Positions 35,541 through 45,585 of a stretch of DNA of 64,000 nucleotides are shown here, piece by piece; the first letter of the stretch is position 1; every line of letters starts with the position of its first letter. The notes beneath the pieces were generated by a model. That model searched no databases. It worked only from the letters and a program-made list of their open reading frames with translations, and was not told where the DNA came from. Position numbers and translations under genes: made by a program. The stretch is from NCBI RefSeq assembly GCF_021496665.1, contig NZ_CP071246.1:1116001-1180000 (forward strand), in the 5' to 3' direction. Origin of the DNA: Corynebacterium sp. CNCTC7651. Lineage in GTDB: Bacteria > Actinomycetota > Actinomycetes > Mycobacteriales > Mycobacteriaceae.

Positions 35541-36132
35541 TGGAGGTGCTCCTCACACCGCGCGGCAACGCCAACCCGTGCACGGACACAGCGGGACGCA
35601 CTGCGCAGCACGGCAACGCACCCCTCCTAGAGACGGGTGCCCGAGGCGCACGCCCCTTACTGCCGACGGCAGCTTTTCAGGTGACTAGTCCGAAAAGCGG
35701 CGTCCGACACAAGGGCACAGCCTTGACGAACGGTCAGATAAAAGTTGACTACTGATGCAGGCGCGCGAATTGCAGAGCAATCCAACTTCAACTGGTTTAT
35801 CCGCCGGTGCTTGGCGTGCTTCCCCACATGCCCGAACCGTCCCAGCACAAAGCTTGACTAGAGCAGAATGCGCTGAACTTTAGCGAATGAAACTAGTGTT
35901 GTTGTTGTTATCGATCTGCGACTCACGAGCCGACACGAGAACCATACGTCACGCAACCAATCTGTTGCACAACCTTTATCAACTTTCACACGGGTCAAGG
36001 ATTTTCACATGACTCACAATGGCCATAGCCAGCACAAACGGGCGTTACACAAATACATGTGATGATTATCACAGCGATCCGTTGCAGGGTCGCAGCCATT
36101 TGAGGGGCCCATAATGGTCAGGCCCTTAACCT
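35541..36132. other. 592-bp non-coding region upstream of nlpC
   Basis: No open frame with coding character was found. It holds the nlpC ribosome-binding site (GAGGAG at 35549-35554, which can pair with CTCC beside it), a GTTGTTGTTGTT run near 35896, AT-rich sequence between 35940 and 36075, and a GlxR-type palindrome at 36058-36073. Its length suggests complex control of nlpC. I looked for a c-di-AMP riboswitch and could not identify one. Confidence 0.6.
36058..36073. promoter_or_regulatory. GlxR/CRP-type operator upstream of nlpC
   Basis: TGTGATGATTATCACA is a perfect TGTGA-N6-TCACA palindrome. GlxR is the cAMP-type global regulator of corynebacteria and recognises this pattern. It lies about 520 bp before the nlpC start codon. 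Confidence 0.7.
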
Positions 36133-36488
36133 TTACCGGCGGGATGCGGCAGTCGCCATCACTACGGCAAGTGCCACAAGCGTCGCCACGGCTGCAGCCA
36201 TCCCCCATGGCACGGAGGCCTCAGCTGCCGCGGCAACGAATTGCCGCACACCTTCCGCGTAGTCCGCCTGCTGCACCATGGCGTGCTGATTGGAGGGGTG
36301 TGCTCCAAAACGACCACATGAGTTTGTCCGGGTGCAGTCCCCTCGCCCGTCACCTCTGCGAGCGCCCGGGCGAGATCCGCTTCCAGCACTTCGTTGACCG
36401 GGTTGTCGGCGCCGAAGGCAATGCCGTCGTCACGCAATTGCCCCACGAGGGAATCGAAAGCGGGCGACGGTGAGTGCTGTGCGGTCAC
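36133..36488 (-). pseudogene. Small membrane protein (Rv1476/Cg1736 position), frameshifted
   Basis: From GTG 36488 the frame reads VTAQHSPSPAFDSLVGQL through VVVLEHTPP and then runs into a Trp/Arg/Cys-rich tail that ends at 36162. The +1 frame continues as MVQQADYAEGVRQFVAAAAE and a C-terminal membrane helix (PWGMAAAVATLVALAVVMAT) to a TAA at 36133. One added base near 36285 gives 119 codons in one frame. The position between acn and nlpC matches a single-helix membrane protein in C. glutamicum and M. tuberculosis (Rv1476). Either the gene is inactive or a base is missing in the sequence. The start is supported by TACACT 6 nt upstream. Confidence 0.75.
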
Positions 36489-36494
36489 GAGCAA

Positions 36495-36500
36495 AGTGTA
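36495..36500 (-). promoter_or_regulatory. -10 hexamer for the frameshifted membrane-protein gene
   Basis: TACACT on the minus strand, 6 nt before the GTG at 36488. It lies 24 bp from the AcnR-type site of the divergent acn gene. Confidence 0.45.
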
Positions 36501-36523
36501 TCTAGGCGTGCCCAGCACAAAAA

Positions 36524-36539
36524 CATTACGGACGTACTG
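36524..36539. promoter_or_regulatory. AcnR operator of acn
   Basis: CATTACGGACGTACTG agrees with the C. glutamicum AcnR pattern CAGnACnnncGTACTG at all specified positions but one (T for G at position 3). It lies directly upstream of the probable acn -10 box, so binding would block RNA polymerase. acnR itself is downstream of acn. Confidence 0.75.
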
Positions 36540-36540
36540 T

Positions 36541-36546
36541 TAAGAT
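36541..36546 (+). promoter_or_regulatory. Probable -10 box of acn
   Basis: TAAGAT adjoins the AcnR-type operator, about 90 bp before the acn start. No clear -35 hexamer was seen. Confidence 0.5.
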
Positions 36547-36632
36547 GACCACGGAACCGTGGCCGGTCGAATATCATTGAAGGTTGACCGCCATGGGTCA
36601 TTAAGCCCAATTATTTGGTTCAACAACGAGGA

Positions 36633-39425
<2,793 letters not shown>

Positions 39426-39444
39426 CTCCCACTAGTTCTCGCCT

Positions 39445-39481
39445 GAGGGGCTGTCCGGGTAGCCGGGTGGCCCCTCTTCTT
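39445..39481 (+). terminator. Terminator after acn
   Basis: GAGGGGC (39445-39451) pairs with GCCCCTC (39470-39476), followed by TTCTT. It lies 20 bp after the acn stop and before acnR. Confidence 0.75.
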
Positions 39482-39482
39482 A

Positions 39483-39495
39483 CGTCGTCAAGCAA
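39483..39495 (-). repeat. Dispersed intergenic motif TTGCTTTACGACG, copy 3 (one mismatch)
   Basis: The minus strand reads TTGCTTGACGACG, 23 bp upstream of the acnR start codon. Confidence 0.5.
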
Positions 39496-39518
39496 AGGCC
39501 CCCGAGGAAGGAAACCCC

Positions 39519-40097
39519 GTGCCCGTCATCAGCGATGCTGAGCTGAACCGCCGCCGCCAAGACATCATCGATGCTGCACGCGGGTGCTTTGCGCGATACG
39601 GGTTCGAGGGGGCGACCGTGGCGCGGCTGGAAGCGGCCACAGGCAAGACGCGCGGCGCCATCTTCCACCATTTCGGGGACAAGGAGTCGCTCTTCCTCGC
39701 CATTGCGAGCGAGGACGCGGAGCGCCAGGCGGAGGTGGTGTCCCGCAACGGCCTCGTGGAGGTGATGCGCGACATGCTGCACCACCCGGAGGAGCACGAT
39801 TGGTACATCACCCGCAGCGAGATCATGCGCAAGCTGCGCACGGACCCGCAGTTTGAGCAGCGGTGGCGCGAGCACCAGGGGGTGCTGGACCGCGCGGTGC
39901 GTGAGCGCCTCGCATCCAACGCGGGCATGCGCGACGATGTCACCGTGGACCTGATCCAGACCTACCTGGAGACTGTGCTCGAGGGGTTCATCACCAAGCT
40001 CGCGGCAGGAGAGCCCGCGGAGCGGCTCGAGGCCATGCTCGATCTTGTGGAACAGTCAGTCCGCGGCCAATTCGGGCAAATAGACCAAGCGGTATAG
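39519..40097 (+). CDS. acnR: TetR-type repressor of aconitase, AcnR
   Basis: A 192-residue TetR-family protein. The N-terminal HTH (about residues 10-55) includes ATVARLEAATGKTRGAIFHH and FGDKESLF. The C-terminal ligand domain is helical. Known AcnR binds citrate-Mg and represses acn; its position directly after acn and the matching operator upstream of acn support this identity. The GTG start has GGAAGG about 10 nt upstream. The stop codon overlaps the -10 hexamer of the next gene. Confidence 0.94.
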   Translation: MPVISDAELNRRRQDIIDAARGCFARYGFEGATVARLEAATGKTRGAIFHHFGDKESLFLAIASEDAERQAEVVSRNGLVEVMRDMLHHPEEHDWYITRSEIMRKLRTDPQFEQRWREHQGVLDRAVRERLASNAGMRDDVTVDLIQTYLETVLEGFITKLAAGEPAERLEAMLDLVEQSVRGQFGQIDQAV

Positions 40098-40100
40098 AAT
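40095..40100 (+). promoter_or_regulatory. -10 hexamer for leaderless amidotransferase transcript
   Basis: TAGAAT, 7 nt before the ATG at 40108; it includes the acnR stop codon. Confidence 0.5.
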
Positions 40101-40107
40101 CGCCCGC

Positions 40108-40842
40108 ATGGCTCACCTCTTGTTCCTCTCCCTCCGCAACGGCGACATCGGCCCCCAGGTCGCGCGCGCCGAGTACCACGACGCGTTGAAGTCGGCCGGG
40201 CTGGATGAGGTGGACCTTGAGCTGCGCATCATCGACTCCCCTGACGCCGAGCTCGGCCCGCTTGACGGCATCTCCGGAGTCATCGTCGGCGGCAGCTCCC
40301 TGAACGTCACCAACTCGGAGCCTTCGCTTTACGACGATTACCAGGCCCACGTCCACGCCATCCTCGGCGAGGTGGTTAACTCCGGCCTGCCGGTCTTCTT
40401 CGTGTGCTTCGGGCTGTCCTGGCTGGTGGACCACTTCGGCGGCGCGATCGGCCACGACCACGCGGAGGATTCCGGGCCGACGACGGTGTACGTAACCGAA
40501 ACGGGCCGGTCCGATGTGCTTTTGGGTGGTGCACCGGCCGAGTTCGCAGCGCTGACCGGGCACACCGAGAACCCCCAAGAGCTTCCATCTGAGCTGACGC
40601 TGCTCGCAACCGGCCCGGACGGGCTGATCCAGATGGTGCGCTACGGCGAGCACATCTGGGCCACCCAGTTCCACGCGGAAATGGATGCGGACGCGATGCG
40701 CACCCGCATGGACTTCTACCACGACTACGGCTACTTCGCGCCCGAGGCCTACGCCCGCATTGTGGCGGACCTGCCGAACCACGATGTGGCAGCGGCGAAC
40801 GGTTTGGTCCGCCGCTTCGCAGAGTACTGCGCGGCGCGGTAG
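40108..40842 (+). CDS. Class I glutamine amidotransferase-like protein (Cg1739 type)
   Basis: A 244-residue stand-alone class I amidotransferase-like domain. The nucleophile elbow reads FFVCFGLSWL (Cys about residue 99), and the His/Glu pair is in ATQFHAEMD (about 191). It has no synthetase partner domain, so the amide acceptor is unknown. It lies next to acnR as in C. glutamicum. A paralogue with the same layout is at 44706-45443. The elbow lacks the usual CxGxQ glutamine, which may mean an altered substrate. Confidence 0.87.
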   Translation: MAHLLFLSLRNGDIGPQVARAEYHDALKSAGLDEVDLELRIIDSPDAELGPLDGISGVIVGGSSLNVTNSEPSLYDDYQAHVHAILGEVVNSGLPVFFVCFGLSWLVDHFGGAIGHDHAEDSGPTTVYVTETGRSDVLLGGAPAEFAALTGHTENPQELPSELTLLATGPDGLIQMVRYGEHIWATQFHAEMDADAMRTRMDFYHDYGYFAPEAYARIVADLPNHDVAAANGLVRRFAEYCAAR

Positions 40843-40870
40843 GCACCCAACCCCTAGATCGCGTACAGCT

Positions 40871-40886
40871 GCCCCGGCAGCGGGGC
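40871..40886. other. GC-rich hairpin between convergent genes
   Basis: GCCCCG-GCAG-CGGGGC forms a perfect 6-bp stem between two gene ends. No T run follows on either strand, so it is at best a weak terminator. Confidence 0.35.
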
Positions 40887-40908
40887 CGCGCGGCCCTCGC
40901 TCCGGCTC

Positions 40909-41583
40909 TTAAGGCAGCTCGGTGACCGGGGTGGTGCCGTCCTCGAACTCGAACGGGTTCGGGGTCAGCAGCTCGTCGCGCGAGACAGCCTCCACGATCA
41001 CCTGGGCGACAAGCTCGCGGGACGTGGTGGAGTCCGCGTCGCGTGCGCTGCTGAGCACGTTGATGCCGTTGGAGCTTTCGTCGGTAAGCTTCGTCGGTCC
41101 CAGGATGACGTACGGCAGGTTCGACTCCAGCAGACGCTTGTCCACCGCCTTCTTGCTTTCGACATAGGCGTACCAGGACCCGCCGTCGTCCTCAGCGGTA
41201 TTCGTGGTGGCGCCGGCGTAGGACACCATGACCAGGCGTGGGGCGACTTCGTCGAACATCTCGAGGGCGTCGATGAGCTTCATCGCGGCATCACGGTCAA
41301 CGTCGTAGGTGCGCTCCGCGGAGCCGCCGCCTGCGCCGGCGGACCACACGATCACGTCGAACGGGGTAACCAAGCGCTCCCAGTCCGCGGTATTGAGGTC
41401 CGTCAGGTCCTGCACGATCACGGTCGCGCCGTGGTCCTTCAAGCGCTGGGCGTAATCCGGGTTGCGCACGAGCGCGGAGACGCGGTGGCCAGCCTCAATC
41501 AGCATGGGCACGGAGTGCTTGGAGACGTTGCCGCCAGCGCCGATGACAAGGACGTGGAGCTGGTCAGTTTCTGGAGTAGTCAT
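40909..41583 (-). CDS. NAD(P)-binding atypical SDR protein
   Basis: A 224-residue Rossmann-fold protein. The dinucleotide motif VLVIGAGGNVSKHSVPML (about residues 10-27) is of the NmrA/SDR_a5 kind; it lacks the YxxxK pair of classical SDRs except YVESKKAVDKRLLE, where Tyr and Lys are found at about 128-132. It probably acts as an oxidoreductase or a redox sensor. The start ATG has TACGGT 7 nt upstream. It is convergent with the amidotransferase gene. Confidence 0.85.
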   Translation of the reverse strand: MTTPETDQLHVLVIGAGGNVSKHSVPMLIEAGHRVSALVRNPDYAQRLKDHGATVIVQDLTDLNTADWERLVTPFDVIVWSAGAGGGSAERTYDVDRDAAMKLIDALEMFDEVAPRLVMVSYAGATTNTAEDDGGSWYAYVESKKAVDKRLLESNLPYVILGPTKLTDESSNGINVLSSARDADSTTSRELVAQVIVEAVSRDELLTPNPFEFEDGTTPVTELP

Positions 41584-41590
41584 GGGCCCC

Positions 41591-41596
41591 ACCGTA
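41591..41596 (-). promoter_or_regulatory. -10 hexamer for leaderless SDR transcript
   Basis: TACGGT on the minus strand, 7 nt before the ATG at 41583. Confidence 0.45.
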
Positions 41597-41602
41597 GCGA
41601 TT

Positions 41603-42106
41603 TCATTCTGGCAGCGTCGCCGCGTCGCGCCGCACTAGCGCGATGACGCCCGCCGCGAGAAAGAGCGGCAGCCCGCACATGATCCAGGCGTAGAAGAGGC
41701 CGATCGCCCAGAGCCCCGTCCCGTCGTTGGCGTAGCGGAATGTGTCTATAACGAACGCGAGCCCCACACCCACCGTCGCAGCCAGCGCCCCGAAAAGCGG
41801 GCCGGTCACGGCGCGGGCGGGTAGCTTCCTCGTGGCGATCAACACTGCGACGAGGACGACGGGGATGAGGACGGAGGAAAACCAATCGTCGATACGCAAA
41901 AGCGAGGAAAGCGTGAACCCTGCAGCCGTGACCGCGGCCCCGATCCCCGCCATGAGCAGCGCATACGCGGCGTTGGACCAGCGCCCGACCGGCGGAACCG
42001 GCGTCTCGAGGCGCTTGCCGACGGTCGCAACGAGCGCGCTGAGCACCACGGCAGGGAGCGCGAGAAGGAGCCCAGCGTTGGTAAGCACCGTCAATACAGT
42101 GTCCAT
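41603..42106 (-). CDS. Membrane protein of unknown function, 167 aa
   Basis: Five hydrophobic segments are seen: LTNAGLLLALPAVVLSALVA, ALLMAGIGAAVTAAGFTL, SVLIPVVLVAVLIAT, GPLFGALAATVGVGLAFVI and AWIMCGLPLFLAAGVIALV. Loops are short and no signature residues are recognised. TAACGT lies 6 nt before the ATG. The gene lies between the SDR gene and the divergent ACT-domain gene. Confidence 0.75.
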   Translation of the reverse strand: MDTVLTVLTNAGLLLALPAVVLSALVATVGKRLETPVPPVGRWSNAAYALLMAGIGAAVTAAGFTLSSLLRIDDWFSSVLIPVVLVAVLIATRKLPARAVTGPLFGALAATVGVGLAFVIDTFRYANDGTGLWAIGLFYAWIMCGLPLFLAAGVIALVRRDAATLPE

Positions 42107-42112
42107 GCCGAC

Positions 42113-42118
42113 ACGTTA
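42113..42118 (-). promoter_or_regulatory. -10 hexamer for the 167-aa membrane-protein gene
   Basis: TAACGT on the minus strand, 6 nt before the ATG at 42106. It lies 12 bp from the opposing -10 hexamer of the ACT gene. Confidence 0.45.
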
Positions 42119-42130
42119 CCAGCCGCGCGA

Positions 42131-42136
42131 TAGGGT
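42131..42136 (+). promoter_or_regulatory. -10 hexamer for leaderless ACT-UPF0210 transcript
   Basis: TAGGGT, 7 nt before the ATG at 42144. It fixes the short start of the ACT gene. Confidence 0.5.
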
Positions 42137-42143
42137 TTTCCCC

Positions 42144-42425
42144 ATGCACGCAATCATCACCACCACCGGCGCGGACCGGGTGGGCATCATCGCCGGCATC
42201 GCCAACGCGGCTGCGGAGCGCAACCTCAACATCGTGGACCTGTCGCAGACGCTCATGGATAACTTCTTCACCATGATCATGCGCGTGGAGCTGCCGGAGG
42301 CTGCCGACGGCACTCCTGTGGATATGGGTGAGCTGCAGCAGCACCTCGCTGCCGCGGGTGAACGGCTGGGCGTGATGGTGCGCATCCAGGCGGAGGACCT
42401 GTTCACCGCGATGAACGAGATCTAG
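42144..42425 (+). CDS. ACT domain protein (UPF0237 type)
   Basis: A 93-residue protein made of one ACT domain: MHAIITTTGADRVGIIAGIA, then NLNIVDLSQTLMDNFFTMIM, and a second half ending FTAMNEI. ACT domains bind amino acids and regulate partners. The gene is 12 bp upstream of the UPF0210 gene, a pairing found across Gram-positives and archaea, which suggests that the ACT protein senses a ligand for its partner. The ligand is unknown. Confidence 0.9.
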   Translation: MHAIITTTGADRVGIIAGIANAAAERNLNIVDLSQTLMDNFFTMIMRVELPEAADGTPVDMGELQQHLAAAGERLGVMVRIQAEDLFTAMNEI

Positions 42426-42437
42426 GGGCCGACACGC

Positions 42438-43808
42438 ATGGCAACTGACTTCGACTTCAAGGCCCGACGCATCCTCGACGTCATCCAGATGATTGAGGAT
42501 TACCGCCTGGACATCCGCACCGTGACCATGGGCATCTCGCTCATCGGCTGCACGCGCCCCACGATGGAGGCGACCGCCCAGGCAGTCTACGACCGGGTCA
42601 TGGCGCGCGCCGCCAACCTCGTGCCGGTGTGCGAGGGCATCGAGCGCGAGCTGGGCATCCCGATTGTGAACAAGCGCATCTCGGTCTCCCCCATCGCGCT
42701 TGTGGCTGCTGGCTCCGATGGCAACCCCGTCGAGGTCGCCCGCGCCCTTGACCGCGCGGCAGGAGAACTTGGGGTGAACTTCGTCGGCGGCTACTCCGCC
42801 CTCGTGGAAAAGGGCGCCACGCGTGCCGACGCTCGCTTGATCAACTCCATCCCCGAGGCACTGAGCGAGACGAATAACGTCTGCGGTTCCGTGAACGTGG
42901 CCACCTCGCGCGCGGGTATCAACATGGATGCCGTGGCCGTGATGGGCCGCGTGATCAAGGAGGCAGCGCAGCTGACCGCGGACCGCTCCTCCATCGCCTG
43001 CGCCAAGCTGGTCGTCTTCGCCAACGCCGTCGGGGACAACCCCTTCATGGCCGGCGCTTTCCACGGCATCGAAGAGCCGGACACCGTGGTGTCCGTCGGC
43101 GTCTCCGGCCCCGGCGTGGTGGACAACGCGATCGGCACCCTGGAGGGCGCAAGCCTCAACGAGGTTGCCGAAGAGATTAAGAAGGCGGCCTTCAAGATCA
43201 CCCGCGCCGGGCAGCTCGTGGGCAACATGGCCGCGGAGCGCCTTGGCGTGCCGTTCGGCATCGTGGACCTCTCCCTCGCCCCGACGGCGGAGATCGGAGA
43301 CTCCGTCGCCCACATCCTGGAGCACATGGGCCTAGACCAAGTGGGCACGCACGGCACTACCGCCGCACTCGCGCTGCTGAACGATGCCGTGAAGAAAGGC
43401 GGCATGATGGCCTGCTCCCGCGTCGGAGGCCTCTCCGGCTCTTTCATCCCCGTCTCGGAGGACCAGGGCATGATCGACGCGGTGCGCGCCGGCTCTATCA
43501 CCATGGACAAGTTGGAGGCCATGACCTCCATCTGCTCCGTGGGCTTCGACATGATCGCCATCCCCGGCGACACCTCCGCCGAGCTCATCGCGGGCATGAT
43601 CGCAGACGAGGCCGCCATCGGCGTGATGAACCATAAGACCACCGCAGCGCGCCTCATCCCGGTGCCGGGCACGAAGCCCGGCGATGAGGTGAACTTCGGC
43701 GGCCTCCTCGGTTACGCCCCGGTGATCCCGGTGAGCCAAGTGGGCAACGCCGCTTTCATCAAGCGCGGCGGTTTCATCCCCGCCCCAGTCCACGGCTTCC
43801 GCAACTAG
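42438..43808 (+). CDS. UPF0210 (DUF711) family protein
   Basis: A 456-residue cytosolic protein of the UPF0210 family, whose fold resembles glycyl-radical enzymes though function is not established. Conserved blocks include [41 protein letters not shown] and [20 protein letters not shown]. The length is standard (about 450). It follows the ACT gene with a 12-bp gap and is likely co-translated with it. A terminator was not seen; yefM begins 71 bp later. Confidence 0.9.
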   Translation: MATDFDFKARRILDVIQMIEDYRLDIRTVTMGISLIGCTRPTMEATAQAVYDRVMARAANLVPVCEGIERELGIPIVNKRISVSPIALVAAGSDGNPVEVARALDRAAGELGVNFVGGYSALVEKGATRADARLINSIPEALSETNNVCGSVNVATSRAGINMDAVAVMGRVIKEAAQLTADRSSIACAKLVVFANAVGDNPFMAGAFHGIEEPDTVVSVGVSGPGVVDNAIGTLEGASLNEVAEEIKKAAFKITRAGQLVGNMAAERLGVPFGIVDLSLAPTAEIGDSVAHILEHMGLDQVGTHGTTAALALLNDAVKKGGMMACSRVGGLSGSFIPVSEDQGMIDAVRAGSITMDKLEAMTSICSVGFDMIAIPGDTSAELIAGMIADEAAIGVMNHKTTAARLIPVPGTKPGDEVNFGGLLGYAPVIPVSQVGNAAFIKRGGFIPAPVHGFRN

Positions 43809-43811
43809 GGG

Positions 43812-43841
43812 TTGAACACGGCTCGCCTTCCCGATTACTCT
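43812..43841 (+). promoter_or_regulatory. Promoter of yefM-yoeB
   Basis: TTGAAC at 43812-43817 and TACTCT at 43836-43841, 18 nt apart. The -10 overlaps the left arm of the palindromic operator. Confidence 0.55.
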
Positions 43842-43860
43842 GTACGCAAAACCGTACAGA
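43839..43860. promoter_or_regulatory. Palindromic operator of yefM-yoeB
   Basis: TCTGTACG and CGTACAGA form perfect 8-bp arms around CAAAAC. YefM is known to bind palindromes with a TGTACA-like core for conditional autoregulation; the GTAC cores here match that type. Confidence 0.7.
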
Positions 43861-43879
43861 TCAAATGGGAGGGTTAGTC

Positions 43880-44143
43880 GTGAGAATCATGTCCTACACG
43901 GAGTCCCGCGCCAAGTATGCAGACATGCTCACTTCAGTAGTGGATGACTGCGAAGAAGTCATCATCACCCGCGCAGGCCACGAGCCCGTAGTTGTCGTCT
44001 CCCTGGCTGAGTACGAGTCCCTCAAGGAGACCGCCTACCTGCTCCGCTCGCCCGCAAACGCACGCATGCTGAAAGAACGGATTGCCCGGGTGGAACGGGG
44101 GCAAGCGGAAGAGCACGAGCTCATTGAGGATGACACGTGTTAG
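43880..44143 (+). CDS. yefM: YefM-type antitoxin
   Basis: An 87-residue Phd/YefM antitoxin. The N-terminus (VRIMSYTESRAKYADML) aligns with E. coli YefM MRTISYSEARQNL, which favours GTG 43880 (GGGAGG 7-8 nt upstream) over ATG 43889. The toxin-binding part contains ETAYLLRSPANARML, nearly identical to the classical motif. It binds its own promoter and neutralises YoeB. The 3' end overlaps yoeB by 7 bp. Confidence 0.93.
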   Translation: MRIMSYTESRAKYADMLTSVVDDCEEVIITRAGHEPVVVVSLAEYESLKETAYLLRSPANARMLKERIARVERGQAEEHELIEDDTC

Positions 44144-44397
44144 TCCGTTGGGAGCGGGACGCATGGGAAGAATATTGCCGGAGGCAAATTGAGGATCGGA
44201 GGATCCTCAAACGAATTAACACCCTGATCACTGACGTATTGCGGAACGGCAATGAGGGTATTGGTAAACCGGAACCGCTGAAGCACGACTTTTCGGGGTA
44301 CTGGTCACGCCGCATCAACAGCGAACACCGGCTGATTTACAAGATCGACGACGGCGGCATAACCATCGTTGCTTGCCGCTACCACTACGGTGAATAA
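44137..44397 (+). CDS. yoeB: YoeB-type ribosome-dependent mRNA interferase
   Basis: An 86-residue RelE-superfamily toxin. Catalytic region KPEPLKHDFSGYWSRRINSE, then HRLIYKI and the end ACRYHYGE keep the Glu/Arg/His residues of E. coli YoeB. When free it cleaves mRNA at the ribosomal A site. The start is GTG within the antitoxin gene. Both partners look intact, so the module is probably functional. Confidence 0.94.
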   Translation: MLVRWERDAWEEYCRRQIEDRRILKRINTLITDVLRNGNEGIGKPEPLKHDFSGYWSRRINSEHRLIYKIDDGGITIVACRYHYGE

Positions 44398-44403
44398 ACG
44401 CCG

Positions 44404-44649
44404 TTAGTACTTCCGGCCCACCGTGAAGTACGCGAGCCATCCGACAGTGTTCAGCACCGGAATGGTCGTGGCCCACAGCCACTTGGGGCCGCGGAGCGAG
44501 CGATCGTCGACACGCGCCAAGTCCCACAACGCCGCGCCCTTAGCCGCGGTGTCCACCGCAGCCAGGATGCCGACAAAGGTTCGCTGCTCGTTAGACATCG
44601 CGTTCCAGCCGTCGCGCAAGGTATCCAAAAACGTTTCGTTCGAAGCCAT
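44404..44649 (-). CDS. Small membrane protein (PLDc_N/DUF-type), 81 aa
   Basis: An 81-residue protein. The N-terminal half is soluble and helical (WNAMSNEQRTFVGILAAVDT); the C-terminal half ends WLWATTIPVLNTVGWLAYFT, the arrangement typical of the short phospholipase-D-nuclease N-terminal (PLDc_N) family, which has no catalytic residues. TAGGAT lies 7 nt before the ATG. It is convergent with yoeB, 6 bp apart. Confidence 0.78.
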   Translation of the reverse strand: MASNETFLDTLRDGWNAMSNEQRTFVGILAAVDTAAKGAALWDLARVDDRSLRGPKWLWATTIPVLNTVGWLAYFTVGRKY

Positions 44650-44656
44650 AGCTGCA

Positions 44657-44662
44657 ATCCTA
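44657..44662 (-). promoter_or_regulatory. -10 hexamer for the 81-aa membrane-protein gene
   Basis: TAGGAT on the minus strand, 7 nt before the ATG at 44649. Confidence 0.45.
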
Positions 44663-44692
44663 CGCGAGCGCAGGCCCGCACAACCTGTGTAC

Positions 44693-44698
44693 TAGATT
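44693..44698 (+). promoter_or_regulatory. -10 hexamer for leaderless transcript of the second amidotransferase
   Basis: TAGATT, 7 nt before the ATG at 44706. Confidence 0.5.
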
Positions 44699-44705
44699 CA
44701 TGTGA

Positions 44706-45443
44706 ATGACCGTCGCTCGCCCCTTCCTGCTGCTCAGCACACGTCCCGAGGATGCCGCGTCCGCCGAGGAGTACGCCTCCTTCCTCTCCAAAATGCGCAT
44801 CCCTGAGGAAGCGTTGGAGCAGCGGCGCGTCGAGTCCGCCCCGCTCGGCGACGTGGATCTGGACAAGTACTCCGGGGTGCTCCTCGGCGGCAGCCCGTTC
44901 AACAACACCGACGAGGTGAAAAGCGACGTGCAACTGCGCGTTGAGCGAGAAATCGGCGCGCTGGTGCGCGAGATCATCGAGCGGGACTTCCCCATGATGG
45001 GCGCCTGCTACGGCATCGGCATGGTGGGCGGCGCCATCGGGGCCCGGCTTGGCGACGAGTTCGCGGAGGAAGCTGGCATGATTGAGCTTTTGCTTACCGA
45101 CGACGGCAGGCACGACTCCCTCCTCGAAGGCTTCCCGGAGGCTTTCCCTTCCCTAGTCGGACATAAGGAGGCGATTTCGGAGCTGCCCGTGGAGGCGACG
45201 CTGCTGCTCACCGGCCACGCGTGCCCCACCCAGATGTTCCGGGTGAAGGAGAACGTGTACGCAACCCAGTTCCACCCGGAGCTCACGGCGCAGGCGCTGG
45301 AGGCGCGCTTGCGCCTGTACGCGCACATGGGGTACTTCCGCCTCGATGCCTTCGAGGACATCTTGGCAACTGCGTACGCCCACGAGTACTCGTGGTCCAA
45401 CCGCATTCTCTACAACTTCGCGGAGCGCTACCGCCAGTTTTAA
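44706..45443 (+). CDS. Class I glutamine amidotransferase-like protein (second copy)
   Basis: A 245-residue paralogue of the 40108-40842 protein with the same layout: GVLLGGSPFNN, nucleophile elbow MMGACYGIGM (Cys about 99), and ATQFHPELTAQ (His/Glu about 180). It also lacks a synthetase domain. Its C-terminal helical tail (YAHEYSWSNRILYNFAERY) resembles the first copy's (GLVRRFAEY). The two copies are about 4 kb apart, on the same strand, with the ACT/UPF0210 and toxin genes between. The substrate is unknown. Confidence 0.87.
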   Translation: MTVARPFLLLSTRPEDAASAEEYASFLSKMRIPEEALEQRRVESAPLGDVDLDKYSGVLLGGSPFNNTDEVKSDVQLRVEREIGALVREIIERDFPMMGACYGIGMVGGAIGARLGDEFAEEAGMIELLLTDDGRHDSLLEGFPEAFPSLVGHKEAISELPVEATLLLTGHACPTQMFRVKENVYATQFHPELTAQALEARLRLYAHMGYFRLDAFEDILATAYAHEYSWSNRILYNFAERYRQF

Positions 45444-45585
45444 CCTGGCCTTCAGTAGCGGATGTCCACTTCAGTGTGCATCCGTCGCGTTTTCCCTACC
45501 ATTCGCGGCCCTTTCGCGTTACCCTCGCCCCACCAGCACACGAAACATCCGAACCATTGCTGGTGCTAAAGCGAAAGGAACAGCT

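Noticed and set aside
35541..36132. c-di-AMP (ydaO-type) riboswitch in the nlpC leader
   Set aside because: Such riboswitches precede many actinobacterial NlpC/P60 genes, but I could not find the conserved core sequences here.
40871..40886. Strong terminator between the amidotransferase and SDR genes
   Set aside because: The hairpin is perfect but short and lacks a T run on both strands, so it is listed only as a hairpin.
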